From the NCBI RefSeq assembly GCF_013030265.1, contig NZ_WPZQ01000010.1, positions 143,142 to 207,141 of the forward strand: 64,000 nt of DNA. The letters run 5' to 3'. The stretch's first letter is position 1. Every line of letters starts with the position of its first letter. Source of the DNA: Ruegeria arenilitoris. Lineage in GTDB: Bacteria > Pseudomonadota > Alphaproteobacteria > Rhodobacterales > Rhodobacteraceae. The notes under the pieces were generated by a model that was not told the DNA's origin, made no database searches, and saw only the letters and a list, made by a program, of their open reading frames with translations. Made by a program: the position numbers and the translations under genes. This document shows, in pieces, positions 40,241 to 49,412 of this stretch.

Positions 40241-41266
40241 TCAGCGCCGTTTCAGCGTATCGCCATAGCTGATCTTGGGGGTCAGCGTGACACGGGTTTC
40301 GACCTCTTCTGCGGGATTCTGCAGTTGCTCCGCGATAATCTCGGCCGCCTTACGGCCGATCTCAAGACGGCAGGCATCCATCGTGGCCAGCTTACGCGGC
40401 AATCCTTGCAGCAGTTCCACGTTGTTAAAGCCAGCAAGGCCGATTTGACCGGGCACGTCGATGCCCTGATCCAGAAGGTACAACAGCCCGCCCGCACCGA
40501 TCATGTCGTTGGAGTAATAGAGAAAATCCAGATCGGGAGAGCGATCCAACATCGCTTTGGTCATTTCCCGCCCTTTGGCCAGCGCCGACCCCCCGGAATA
40601 AAACTCCCGGTCTTCAATTTCGATGCCTTGTTTGCCCAGCACTTCGGTGAAGCCTTCGAACCGTTTCCGGGCGCGATGGTCCAGCGGCATCTTTGTACCC
40701 ATGAAACCAATATGCTGATATCCGGCTTTCAGGATCGCCTGCGCCATCTCGCGCCCGGCGCGGCGGTGCGAGATGCCAACCATCGCATCCACAGGCTTAC
40801 CATCGGTATCCATGATCTCGACCACCGGGATGCCGGCCGAATCCAGCATGGCTCGGGCGGCGTCGGTATGTTCGAGCCCCGCGATGATCACGCCAGACGG
40901 ACGCCACGAGAGCATCTCGTACAGCACCTTTTCCTCTTTCTCGGGAAGATAGTCTGTGACACCGACCACAGGCTGCAATTCGGTATCTTCAAGCACCTGA
41001 TTGATGCCGGTCAGCACTTCGGGAAAGACCATGTTCGACAGCGAGGGGATGATCACTGCCACAAGGTTCACGCGGCTCGAGGCCAATGCGCCTGCGATCT
41101 TGTTGGGCACATATCCCAGCTCTTTGGCGGCAGCCAGAACGCGGGTGCGGGTGGCGTCAGAGACGTCGCCACGATTGCGCAAAACCCGGCTGACCGTCAT
41201 TTCGGATACCCCCGACGCTTCCGAGACATCACGAAGGGTTAGCGGGCGTTTTGTTTCTGTGGTCAC
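40241..41266 (-). CDS. LacI family transcriptional regulator
   Basis: A 341-residue repressor. The N-terminal helix-turn-helix and hinge are at residues 9-65 (TLRDVSEASGVSEMTVSRVLRN, then PNKIAGALASSRVN), and a periplasmic-binding-protein-like sugar domain follows. The overall pattern is close to GntR-type gluconate repressors, with GYQHIGFMGTK and YSNDMIGAGGLLYL. It starts at GTG 41266; no strong ribosome site is seen. Its neighbour is ycaQ, not a sugar operon, so its targets are unclear. A 20-bp perfect inverted repeat 39 bp upstream may be its own operator. Confidence 0.9.
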   Translation of the reverse strand: MTTETKRPLTLRDVSEASGVSEMTVSRVLRNRGDVSDATRTRVLAAAKELGYVPNKIAGALASSRVNLVAVIIPSLSNMVFPEVLTGINQVLEDTELQPVVGVTDYLPEKEEKVLYEMLSWRPSGVIIAGLEHTDAARAMLDSAGIPVVEIMDTDGKPVDAMVGISHRRAGREMAQAILKAGYQHIGFMGTKMPLDHRARKRFEGFTEVLGKQGIEIEDREFYSGGSALAKGREMTKAMLDRSPDLDFLYYSNDMIGAGGLLYLLDQGIDVPGQIGLAGFNNVELLQGLPRKLATMDACRLEIGRKAAEIIAEQLQNPAEEVETRVTLTPKISYGDTLKRR

Positions 41267-41304
41267 CGGGGATACCTGCGTCGTTGTTTTGTCCGATGGT
41301 AGCG

Positions 41305-41324
41305 TGAACAGGGCAAACTGTTCA
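41305..41324. promoter_or_regulatory. Inverted repeat upstream of the LacI gene, candidate operator
   Basis: TGAACAG (41305-41311) and CTGTTCA (41318-41324) are perfect inverted copies around GGCAAA. An overlapping TGGTAGCGTGAACA at 41297-41310 also has the central CG and the TG...CA ends usual for LacI sites. Either could be the site of autorepression. Confidence 0.45.
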
Positions 41325-41381
41325 ACTGTTGTGCAAAGGCGATGACAAGGTCAAAAAAGCCGGATACAGAAGGCGAAGCGC

Positions 41382-41458
41382 GGCTCCGTGGCTCAACTGG
41401 ATAGAGCAGCCCCCTCCTAAGGGGCAGGTTGCAGGTTCGAATCCTGCCGGGGTCGCCA
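41382..41458 (+). tRNA. tRNA-Arg (anticodon CCT)
   Basis: A 77-base tRNA with CCA encoded. Acceptor arms GGCTCCG and CGGGGTC pair with one G-T, the anticodon stem GCCCC/GGGGC encloses CTCCTAA with anticodon CCT, and GCAGGTTCGAATCCTGC is the T arm. It decodes AGG. The accessory catabolic locus starts 220 bp downstream. Confidence 0.98.
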
Positions 41459-41678
41459 TTTTCATGCCCAAGGATTCGCTTGCACTTCGCTACATGAAGC
41501 AGCCCGCGTACCATTGGCCCAAAACTGCGATCTGGGAGATACTTGGCCGTTCAAGTGCCCTTAGCGCAAAGTGGCAAGTTGATTATTCCGGCATTGCCCT
41601 CGTTTTTTTTGCGGGAAATTGTGACGCGCGGCGAATATATCTGCAGTTTGAATGACACATCTGCACGAATGAGTCCCA

Positions 41679-42929
41679 ATGCCCGAGATCAACACACCTC
41701 TGCTAGAGCAGATCCGCGATCGCTTTGCCCAGATTGACCATTGTCCTCAACAGGGACCCCGAATCTTTTTCGAGAACGCCGGCGGTGCGCTGACGCTGAA
41801 TTCGGTGGTGAAAACATCGCAGGATTATGCGGCCATTCCCGATAATCAGGGTCGCGACAATCCGGGCAGTCACGAGCTGGTGCGCGTGATCAACAAGGCC
41901 AAGGAAGACATGGCCGTGTTCATGAATGCGCCTGGCGGGCAGTTCTTTGTGGGTGAAAGCGGCACCGAGTTGCTGTTCCGCCTGATCATGAACGCCTGTC
42001 TGGGTACCGGGGCCGGTCAGGTCCTGGGCACCACTCTGGAGCATCCTGCTACCCGCAGCGCCTGCGACCGCTGGGCACGCGTCGCCGGGCAAAGCCATGT
42101 TCTGGTCGAGCATGATGACGCCACCGGCACCGTGACTGCCGAAGGCTATGCGGCAAAGGTCACTCCTGACACCAAAGTGGCGACCATCGTTCACACCTCG
42201 CCCGTCACCGGCATGGGAGTCGACCTAGAGGCCGTGGCGGCCGCCATCCGGGCGGTTGCGCCCGAATGCTACATAATCGTTGATGGCATCCAGCACGCGG
42301 CTCACGGCCGGATCGACCTGACGGCCTATGACGTGGATGGCTATGTGATTTCGCCCTACAAGGTGTTCTCGCGCCATGGCTATGGGGTTGCCTGGATCTC
42401 GGATCGGCTGACGGCCCTGCCGCATAACAGCCTGCTTGATGGTCCTGCCGACAATTGGGAGATGGGGACTCGCGACACTGGCTCTTACGCCACCATGTCC
42501 GATGTTGTCAGCTATTTTGAGTGGCTGGGCGAGCAGGTCAGCGATGCCACCGACCGGCGGGCCAAGTTCATCGCGGCCGGTGAGGCGATCCACGCACAGG
42601 AAAAGGCGCTGACCGATGCGATGATCCACGGCACCGGCAACCTGCCGGGTCTTGCCGAGATGGAGAAGGTGACCATCCTGGGCGGCGTCGACAACCCGGC
42701 GCGCGAAGGTCTGGTGTCGCTGCGGGTCGAGGGCGTGCCCTCGGTCGATGTTGTGCGCCTGCTGAACGAGCAAGGCATTCGAACGCATCTGCGCAAGGCG
42801 GATCACTACTCTGGCAATATCCTGACACCGCTTGGCATGGACAGCTGCGTGCGCGTGTCGATGTGCCACTACAACAGCGTTGCTGAAGTCGCCCAGTTTC
42901 TGGGTGCCATGAAAACGATTGCCGCCTGA
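41679..42929 (+). CDS. Class V aminotransferase-fold PLP enzyme
   Basis: A 416-residue pyridoxal-phosphate enzyme of the class V (cysteine desulfurase/isopenicillin epimerase-like) group. Lys228 in VISPYKVFSRHG holds the cofactor, and Asp202 and His206 in VDGIQHAAHG contact its ring. No desulfurase-type active-site Cys loop is apparent, so it may be an aminotransferase, lyase or epimerase. Start ATG at 41679; the ribosome site is weak. It is the first gene of the catabolic locus, 25 bp upstream of the DMGDH-like gene, with which it forms an operon. Confidence 0.85.
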   Translation: MPEINTPLLEQIRDRFAQIDHCPQQGPRIFFENAGGALTLNSVVKTSQDYAAIPDNQGRDNPGSHELVRVINKAKEDMAVFMNAPGGQFFVGESGTELLFRLIMNACLGTGAGQVLGTTLEHPATRSACDRWARVAGQSHVLVEHDDATGTVTAEGYAAKVTPDTKVATIVHTSPVTGMGVDLEAVAAAIRAVAPECYIIVDGIQHAAHGRIDLTAYDVDGYVISPYKVFSRHGYGVAWISDRLTALPHNSLLDGPADNWEMGTRDTGSYATMSDVVSYFEWLGEQVSDATDRRAKFIAAGEAIHAQEKALTDAMIHGTGNLPGLAEMEKVTILGGVDNPAREGLVSLRVEGVPSVDVVRLLNEQGIRTHLRKADHYSGNILTPLGMDSCVRVSMCHYNSVAEVAQFLGAMKTIAA

Positions 42930-42954
42930 GGCATCTGTAGGGAAGGAATCCTCC

Positions 42955-45372
42955 ATGAAAACGCATGCTCAGGCAGTGGTGATCGGCGGTGGTCTGGCCG
43001 GTTGTTCGATCCTGTACCATCTCGCCAAGCTCGGCTGGACAGATGTTGTCCTGTTGGAGCGGGACGAACTGACCAGCGGTTCGACCTGGCACGCGGCAGC
43101 GAATATTCACGGGCTGCACGACAACAACAACATCACGCGCATCCAGCACTATACGATGAACTTGTATAAGGAGCTGGAGAAAGAAACCGACCAAAGCTGT
43201 GGCGTATTCCAGCCCGGTTCGCTGTACCTCGCGCAGACCGAAGAACGTGAGCATCAGCTGCGCCTGCAGGAAGCCAAGGCAAGATTTTACGGTCTGAACT
43301 TCTATGAGGTCAGCCGCGAAGAAGCCAAGGAACTGCACCCACTGGCGCAGTTCGACGATATTCGCTGCATCATGTACGAACCCGACGGTGGCAATGTGGA
43401 TCCATCGGGCGTGCCGCATGCCTATGCCGCAGGTGCGCGTGCGATGGGCGCGACGATCGAGCGGTTTTGCCCTGTGTTAGGCACAGATCAGCAACCTGAT
43501 GGGTCTTGGATCGTGCGCACCGAAAAGGGTGACATTCACACGCAATGGGTGGTGAATGCCGCCGGTCTTTGGGGGCGTGAAGTGGCGGCGCTGGCGGGAC
43601 TGACGCTGCCACTGCAGCCGACCGAGCACCAGTATTTCGTGACCGAATCCATTGATGAGGTCGCCAATCTGGGTCGTCGTCTGCCCTCGATTGCCGACCG
43701 GGATGGCGAATACTACTTCCGGCAGGAAGGCAACGGTCTGCTGATCGGCGCTTATGAAAAGGACATGAAGTTCTGGGCCGAAGAGGGCACGCCGCTGGAC
43801 TTTGCCCATGATCTGTTCCCCGACGATCTGGACCGGATCATGGAGAACGTGATCCGCGCCACCGAACGTGTGCCGGTGGCCGCCACCGCCGGGGTCAAGC
43901 GGGTGATCAACGGACCGATGATCTGGTCTCCGGACTCCAGCGCCTTGTGGGGGCCGGTGCCCGAGTTGAAGAACTATTTCCTCTGCGGCGGTCTGATCCC
44001 CGGCTTCTCGCAATCGGGCGGTCTGGGCCTGCTTGCGGCGCAATGGATGATCGAGGGCGAGCCGCAATACGACATGTTCGCCTGGGATCTGGCCCGGTTT
44101 GGCGACTGGGCGGACAAAAAGTTCACCAAAGCGCGGGTCGAGGATCAGTATACCCATCGTTTCGCCATCCATTTCCCGAACGAGGAACGCAGCGCTGGCC
44201 GTCCGGCCCGCGTGCGTCCAGCCTATGAAATGCAAAAAGAAATGGGCTGCGTCTTTGGTCTGAACTGCGGCTGGGAACACCCGCTGTGGTTTGCAGATCA
44301 GCCGGGCACGGAAGAATCGATCGGCTTTGCCCGTCAGAACTGGTGGGACCCGGTGGGCCGCGAAGTGAAGATGCTGCGCGAAAACGTGGGCGTGATCGAT
44401 ATCTCGAACTTTGCCAACTACGTGATCAAGGGGCCGGGCGCCTATGAGTGGCTGGACCAGCTGGTTGCCAACCGGGTACCGACCGAGGTCGGGCGATCCT
44501 GTCTGACACCGCTGATCTCAGTACGCGGCGGCGTGGCTGGTGACTTTACCATCACCAAGGTAGCTGACGATGAATACATGATGGTGGGCTCGGGCATGGC
44601 CGAGCGTTATCACCAGCGTTTTTTCAACATGATCGGCCTGCCTGCAGGCACTACGTTCGAGGTCGCAACGAACCGCATCGCCGGTTTCAATATCGCAGGG
44701 CCAAAATCACGAGATCTGCTGCAACGGTTGACCAATACAGATTTGTCGAACGAAGCATTCCGCTTTATGCGATCGCAGACCATTGATGTGGCAGGCCTGT
44801 CCTGTCTGGCGATCCGGGTCAGCTTTACCGGTGATCTGGGATGGGAATTGCATTGCGCCGAAGAGGATCAGGTTAGGCTCTATTCAGCATTGCTGGAAGC
44901 GGCGAAAGAGCTTGGGGGCGGTCCGGTGGGCGGTCGTGCGCTGGGCTCGCTCAGGATCGAAAAGGGCTATGGGTCATGGGGGCGAGAGTATTCGCAAGAG
45001 TATTGGCCACAGGAAGTCGGGCTGGCGGGCCTCATCAAGCTGGACAAAGACTTCCTGCACAAAGAGGCTTATCTGTCCGTCAAGGACAATGCCCCGCGTG
45101 AGGTTCTCTCGATCTTCGAAGTTGAGGTGACCGAAGACGCTGACGCAACCGGGGGTGAGCCGATCTTTACGCCGGATGGCACTCCGGTAGGCCGCGTAAC
45201 CTCGGGGGCTTACGGATATTCCGTCGGCAAGTCTCTGGCCATCGGCTATGCAAATCCCACCGTGGCCAAACCGGGCGATACCGTTGAGGTCTTTATCCTA
45301 GGCAAGCCGCACAAGGCCACTTTGCTGGCTGAACCGCCATTCGATCCGGCAGGTGCGCGGTTGCGGGGATAA
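42955..45372 (+). CDS. Dimethylglycine dehydrogenase/sarcosine dehydrogenase-like flavoprotein with GcvT domain
   Basis: An 805-residue oxidative N-demethylase. The N-terminal DAO-type FAD domain has GGGLAGCSI at 11-19 and GSTWHAA, whose His46 is the position of covalent FAD attachment in dimethylglycine dehydrogenase. From about 430 a GcvT-like folate-binding domain follows (NFANYVIKGPGAYEWLDQL, RVSFTGDLGWELHC) and a GCV_T C-terminal barrel. Such proteins oxidise an N-methyl group and pass the C1 unit to tetrahydrofolate. GGAAGGA precedes the ATG at 42955. It lies between the class V gene and a convergent LysR gene. Confidence 0.9.
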   Translation: MKTHAQAVVIGGGLAGCSILYHLAKLGWTDVVLLERDELTSGSTWHAAANIHGLHDNNNITRIQHYTMNLYKELEKETDQSCGVFQPGSLYLAQTEEREHQLRLQEAKARFYGLNFYEVSREEAKELHPLAQFDDIRCIMYEPDGGNVDPSGVPHAYAAGARAMGATIERFCPVLGTDQQPDGSWIVRTEKGDIHTQWVVNAAGLWGREVAALAGLTLPLQPTEHQYFVTESIDEVANLGRRLPSIADRDGEYYFRQEGNGLLIGAYEKDMKFWAEEGTPLDFAHDLFPDDLDRIMENVIRATERVPVAATAGVKRVINGPMIWSPDSSALWGPVPELKNYFLCGGLIPGFSQSGGLGLLAAQWMIEGEPQYDMFAWDLARFGDWADKKFTKARVEDQYTHRFAIHFPNEERSAGRPARVRPAYEMQKEMGCVFGLNCGWEHPLWFADQPGTEESIGFARQNWWDPVGREVKMLRENVGVIDISNFANYVIKGPGAYEWLDQLVANRVPTEVGRSCLTPLISVRGGVAGDFTITKVADDEYMMVGSGMAERYHQRFFNMIGLPAGTTFEVATNRIAGFNIAGPKSRDLLQRLTNTDLSNEAFRFMRSQTIDVAGLSCLAIRVSFTGDLGWELHCAEEDQVRLYSALLEAAKELGGGPVGGRALGSLRIEKGYGSWGREYSQEYWPQEVGLAGLIKLDKDFLHKEAYLSVKDNAPREVLSIFEVEVTEDADATGGEPIFTPDGTPVGRVTSGAYGYSVGKSLAIGYANPTVAKPGDTVEVFILGKPHKATLLAEPPFDPAGARLRG

Positions 45373-45380
45373 CTGAATTC

Positions 45381-45409
45381 GGCGCAGCGCTCCTTCAGGG
45401 CGTTGCGCC
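45381..45409. terminator. Strong hairpin between convergent DMGDH-like and LysR genes
   Basis: GGCGCAGCGC (45381-45390) pairs with GCGTTGCGCC (45400-45409), ten pairs with one G-T, around a 9-base loop. It lies in the 49-bp convergent gap. No T run is present on either strand, so it may act as a bidirectional stall or RNA end. Confidence 0.5.
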
Positions 45410-45421
45410 ACATCTGTCTGG

Positions 45422-46309
45422 TCAGGTGTTCATCTCGGCGGCGGCCTGCATTAACCAATCCTGAAACAGTCGAACCGGTGGCGCTAGCGGCTTCTCTTTT
45501 ACCTTGATGAAGTAGGCCCACGGACTTTCCAGATCGAAATCAAAGGGTTCGATCACCAGCCCACGATCAACATAAGAACGCGCAAGCGATCGTGGCAATG
45601 CTACGCACCCTAGAGATTTTGCGGCCAGTTCCATGGCAAAGTTTGAGGCGTTTGTACGTGGTCCATCCTCAAGATTGAGGCCGGTCAGGCCGTAGTGGCG
45701 AGCAACGTATTCCCAATAGGCCGGTCGGCCCAGAATATGTATCAGCCGGGCCTGCTGCAGCTGCTCCGGCTCAGTCAGCGGTTCCCCTTCAACCAGAAAC
45801 CCGGGTGCGCAGACGATCGACAGTTTCTCAACCCACAATCGGGTCATGTCCGGTGTCACATCATCGACGTGGTTGATCGTCACCGAAATGTCCGAGACAT
45901 TGGCTTCGACATCGCTCCAGACTGTACCATGTACCGTCAGATCGATATCCGGATGAACCGCGTTGAACCCCTGAATCACATCCGGCAACCAGTTCTCAGC
46001 CAGGCTGAACGGACAGGATACGACCACTTTGCGCGTGTGCGTTCGGAGTATGACAGACTGGGTGGCGACGTTGATTTCCTGCAGGGCATGGCGCACCGAC
46101 GGCAAATAAGCTTCGCCCACGTCAGTCAACGACAACGAACGTGGATGACGGACGAATAATGGCCGTTGAATGAACTCTTCAAGAGAACGAACGTGATTGC
46201 TGACTGCAGATTGAGTGCAGTTCAGCTCATCAGCCGCACTGGTAAAGCTCAGGTGCCGCGCAGCGGCTTCGAATGAGCGCAGGAAGGTAAGGTGGGGCAG
46301 ATTCATCAT
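45422..46309 (-). CDS. LysR family transcriptional regulator (GcvA-like), locus regulator candidate
   Basis: A 295-residue LysR regulator. The helix-turn-helix includes FTSAADELNCTQSAVSNHVRSLEEF, and the effector domain carries the GcvA-like VSCPFSLAENWLPDVIQGF pattern. Two adjacent ATGs at 46309 and 46306 begin the family-like sequence; longer in-frame extension to 46561 is not expected. It is divergent from the PrpD-sox-mttB operon, with 218 bp between starts, and convergent with the DMGDH-like gene, so it is well placed to control the locus. I saw no clear CTAAT palindrome in its upstream region, unlike the first LysR gene. Confidence 0.9.
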   Translation of the reverse strand: MMNLPHLTFLRSFEAAARHLSFTSAADELNCTQSAVSNHVRSLEEFIQRPLFVRHPRSLSLTDVGEAYLPSVRHALQEINVATQSVILRTHTRKVVVSCPFSLAENWLPDVIQGFNAVHPDIDLTVHGTVWSDVEANVSDISVTINHVDDVTPDMTRLWVEKLSIVCAPGFLVEGEPLTEPEQLQQARLIHILGRPAYWEYVARHYGLTGLNLEDGPRTNASNFAMELAAKSLGCVALPRSLARSYVDRGLVIEPFDFDLESPWAYFIKVKEKPLAPPVRLFQDWLMQAAAEMNT

Positions 46310-46527
46310 GATCAGTGTTTCCCAGAGTGGCCATCGGCTAAAATAAGTGTGGTTCCGGACCGGTATCTTGCCCTGAAGCGACGCGCCTCCGGCCACGTTT
46401 GCGACACCTCCAAAGCAGTGGCCACAAAATTTCCAGTACCATTGCCCCAATATTGTTTTCGTGCCGCTCCGACCAAATACCCCTATTTTTCGATCGATAT
46501 CCAGAGCCCGCCAAAGGTCAAAGCAGG

Positions 46528-47889
46528 ATGCCCGTGACAGATACCTTCGACAAAGTCGCAAATTTCACCCTTGATTCCCGGGCGCAGGATTTTCCGGACA
46601 GCACGCTCAAGGCGGCGGCGTTGATGACGCTGGATACGCTGGGCATCGCAATCGGTTCCGGCCCGATGGATGCCGGCAGGATTGCGCGCGAGAGTGCCCT
46701 GGCCCTGTACGGCGCAGGTGAGCCGCGCCTGAGCGCGCGGATGATGTTCGACGGCAGACGTGTCAGCGTTGCGGGTGCGGCTTACGCCGCCGCCACGCAA
46801 ACCGACAATCTGGACGGTCATGACGGGTACAATCCCACCAAGGGGCACATTGGGGTGGCTGTTATTCCTGCACTTGCGGCGCTTGCGGAAACTGTAGATG
46901 ATTTTTCCGGCCCCGAGGCGCTGGCCGCTGTCACAATTGGCTATGAGGTCGCCGGTCGCGCAGGGATCTCGCTGCACGACACGGTCAGCGATTATCATAC
47001 ATCCGGCGCATGGAACGCACTGGGCGTGGTCTCCGTCGCGGCCCGTCTGCGCGGGCTGAGCGCGGAACAGATGCGACAAGCCATGGGCATCGCCGAATAT
47101 CACGGCCCCCGTAGCCAGATGATGCGCGAGATTGCCAACCCAACCATGCTACATGACGGCTCGGGCTGGGGCGCGTTGGTTGGCGTGACTTCGACTGTAT
47201 TGGCCGAGAAAGGTTTTACCGGCGCTCCGGCCATCACGATCGAGGCCGAGGACGTGGCGCAGCACTGGCAGGATCTGGGTCAGTTCTGGCAGATGGAACA
47301 CCAATATGTGAAACCCTATCCGATCTGTCGCTGGGCCCATGCTGCAATTGACGCTACGCGGGCTTTGATCCGAGAGCACAACCTGACCCATCAGGATATC
47401 TCCGCGATTCACGTCAACACATTCCGTGAAAGCGCCTGCCTGTTTCAGGGCATGCCGGATGACACATCCAAGGCGCAATATTCGCTGCCCTTCGCGGTCG
47501 CCACAATGGCAGCGCATGGCCGGATCGGTGTCGAACACATTACTGGCGCGGGTCTGTCCGATCCGTTGGTGGCCAGCATCGTCGAACGCGTCACCGTTGC
47601 CGAAACTGCCCGTCATTCCGACCGTTTCCCTGAATGTCGCATTGCCGATGTCAGCCTGACACTGGCCGATGGGCGGGTGTTGGACTCGGGCGACGTACAT
47701 GCACGCGGTGGCCCCGAAGCGCCGATGGATCAGGACGAGGTTGTCGGCAAGTTCATGGAGTTTGCCACACCTTCGCTGGGCGCAGACCGTGCCGGTGCCA
47801 TTCGCGATGCAACTCTCGAGCTGACAGAAACCGGTTCAAAATTCTCGGATCTTGGCGCGTTGCTCTACGACGCCCCGGACCAGCCATAA
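46528..47889 (+). CDS. MmgE/PrpD family protein
   Basis: A 453-residue protein of the 2-methylcitrate dehydratase/MmgE/cis-aconitate decarboxylase family. FTLDSRAQDFPDSTLKAAALMTLDTLGIAIGS opens the helical domain, DNLDGHDGYNPTKGHIGVAVIPALAALAE has the conserved D-x-x-D-x-H region, and KPYPICRWAHAAIDA is the lid-domain signature. Family members dehydrate or decarboxylate tricarboxylic acids, but here the sarcosine oxidase neighbours suggest another hydroxy or amino acid. AGCAGG precedes the ATG. It is 16 bp upstream of soxB in the same operon. Confidence 0.88.
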   Translation: MPVTDTFDKVANFTLDSRAQDFPDSTLKAAALMTLDTLGIAIGSGPMDAGRIARESALALYGAGEPRLSARMMFDGRRVSVAGAAYAAATQTDNLDGHDGYNPTKGHIGVAVIPALAALAETVDDFSGPEALAAVTIGYEVAGRAGISLHDTVSDYHTSGAWNALGVVSVAARLRGLSAEQMRQAMGIAEYHGPRSQMMREIANPTMLHDGSGWGALVGVTSTVLAEKGFTGAPAITIEAEDVAQHWQDLGQFWQMEHQYVKPYPICRWAHAAIDATRALIREHNLTHQDISAIHVNTFRESACLFQGMPDDTSKAQYSLPFAVATMAAHGRIGVEHITGAGLSDPLVASIVERVTVAETARHSDRFPECRIADVSLTLADGRVLDSGDVHARGGPEAPMDQDEVVGKFMEFATPSLGADRAGAIRDATLELTETGSKFSDLGALLYDAPDQP

Positions 47890-47905
47890 CGTCAGGATCA
47901 CGACA

Positions 47906-49147
47906 ATGCCGTTGAGGCTGCTGAAATACGGGCTTTCCGGCTCCTATCCCGTTACGGGCGACATTCCTGCCACCCCGGATCTGAAGCCCAGCTACGATGT
48001 TGTGATCGTGGGGGGTGGCGGGCACGGGCTGGCCTGTGCCCACTATCTGTCCAAACACCACGGGATCACCAATGTGGCGGTGCTGGAAAAAGGGTATCTC
48101 GCAGGCGGCAATACCGCGCGAAACACGACGACCATCCGGTCTAACTACATCACCAAAGAGGGGATCGCTTTCTACAAGGAAGGCGTGCAGCTTTATGAAG
48201 AGATGAGCGAAGAGCTGGACTTCAACGTGATGTTCAGCCAGCGCGGTCAGCTGACCCTTGCGCATTCCGAGGCCACGTTGCGCTCGTTCCATCTGCGAGC
48301 CGAGATGGGTAAGCATGCGGGCACCAATATCGAGGTGGTGGATGCACAAACCGTCAGGGAACTCAGCCCGCACTTGAACATGGATGAAGGCGGTCCGCTG
48401 GAAATCATGGGCGGGCTGTGGCATGCCGATGGCGGCACCGCGCGCCACGATGCGGTGGCCTGGGGCTATGCCGCGCAGGCCAGCAGGCGCGGTGTGGAAA
48501 TCCATCAGCGAACCGAGGTCGAGGGCTTTGACGTCGAAGGTGGCAAGATCGCCCGGGTGCGGACCAATCGCGGCACGGTCACAGCCGGGCAGGTGATGAT
48601 CGCCGTGGGCGGCATGAACTACGACATGGCGATGAAGGCCGGGGTCGAATTGCCGATCCGTTGTTTTCCGCTGCAGGCAATGGTCACCCAACCTCTTAAA
48701 CCGTGGCTGCATACGCTGGTTAGCTCGGTCAGCCTGCACACCTACCTCGTACAATCCTCGCGTGGTGAGATTGTGATTGGCGGGGGATCGGACCCTTATC
48801 AGCTCTATTCCACCCGCTCGACGCTGGACATGAAGGAACATCTGGCCGAGGGCGCGGTGCACCTGTTCCCGTTCCTGCACGGCGTGCGCCTGTTGCGGCA
48901 ATGGGCTGGAATCACCGATATGACCCCCGACTATTCGCCGATCATGGGGGCCAGCCCGCTGAGTAACCTTTGGCTGGATTGCGGTTGGGGTACGTGGGGC
49001 TTCAAGGCCACTCCGGTAGCCGGAAAATACATGGCGCAGACCATCGCCAATCAAAAGGTCGCGCCGATCCTGGAGCCTTTCACGATGGAACGGTTCGCCA
49101 CGTTCGATCTGCTGAACGAAATGGGCGCCACCGCAGCGAGCCACTGA
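47906..49147 (+). CDS. soxB: Sarcosine oxidase-type beta subunit
   Basis: A 413-residue FAD subunit of a heterotetrameric sarcosine oxidase-like complex. VVIVGGGGHGLACAHYL (about 32-48) is the FAD fold, and His181 in TARHDAVAW is the position of the covalent FMN link known in SoxB. GDRGWGTWGFKATP-like sequence (DCGWGTWGFKATPVAG) is the C-terminal family motif. The start at 47906 yields PLRLLKYGLSG and excludes an extension overlapping prpD. soxD begins 1 bp after its stop. The complex oxidises an N-methyl amino acid, and true sarcosine specificity is not shown. Confidence 0.9.
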   Translation: MPLRLLKYGLSGSYPVTGDIPATPDLKPSYDVVIVGGGGHGLACAHYLSKHHGITNVAVLEKGYLAGGNTARNTTTIRSNYITKEGIAFYKEGVQLYEEMSEELDFNVMFSQRGQLTLAHSEATLRSFHLRAEMGKHAGTNIEVVDAQTVRELSPHLNMDEGGPLEIMGGLWHADGGTARHDAVAWGYAAQASRRGVEIHQRTEVEGFDVEGGKIARVRTNRGTVTAGQVMIAVGGMNYDMAMKAGVELPIRCFPLQAMVTQPLKPWLHTLVSSVSLHTYLVQSSRGEIVIGGGSDPYQLYSTRSTLDMKEHLAEGAVHLFPFLHGVRLLRQWAGITDMTPDYSPIMGASPLSNLWLDCGWGTWGFKATPVAGKYMAQTIANQKVAPILEPFTMERFATFDLLNEMGATAASH

Positions 49148-49148
49148 C

Positions 49149-49412
49149 ATGAAGATCCTGACCTGCCCGATGAATGGGCCCCGCAACATCAACGAATTCC
49201 AGAGCTTTGGCCCATTAAAGGCGAACCCCGACCCGGATGCGACCAGCGACGCGGACTGGGCCCGCCACCTGTTCCGCGCCGACAATTCGCGCGGAACTAT
49301 TGTGGAATGGTGGCGGCACGTGCCCTCGAACTATTTCTTTCTGGCCGAACGCAACGCCACCACCAACGAGGTGATCCGCACCTTTGACCCTTCAGAACTG
49401 GAACAGATGTGA
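49149..49412 (+). CDS. soxD: Sarcosine oxidase-type delta subunit lacking two zinc ligands
   Basis: An 87-residue subunit that opens with CPMNGPRNINEF. Canonical SoxD has CPxCG and a later His-x3-Cys that together bind one zinc. Here Cys6 and His57 remain, but position 9 is Asn and position 61 (H-V-P-S-N) is also Asn, so the four-ligand zinc site is lost. It sits 1 bp after soxB and its stop overlaps the soxA start region. The CPxNGPRN type is seen in other sarcosine oxidase paralogues as I recall them, so this probably marks a subfamily with another substrate or assembly. Confidence 0.9.
   Translation: MKILTCPMNGPRNINEFQSFGPLKANPDPDATSDADWARHLFRADNSRGTIVEWWRHVPSNYFFLAERNATTNEVIRTFDPSELEQM

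Noticed and set aside
47753..49285. A 510-residue minus-strand frame opposite soxB.
   Set aside because: It overlaps three confirmed genes and has no recognisable domain, consistent with high-GC antisense frames.
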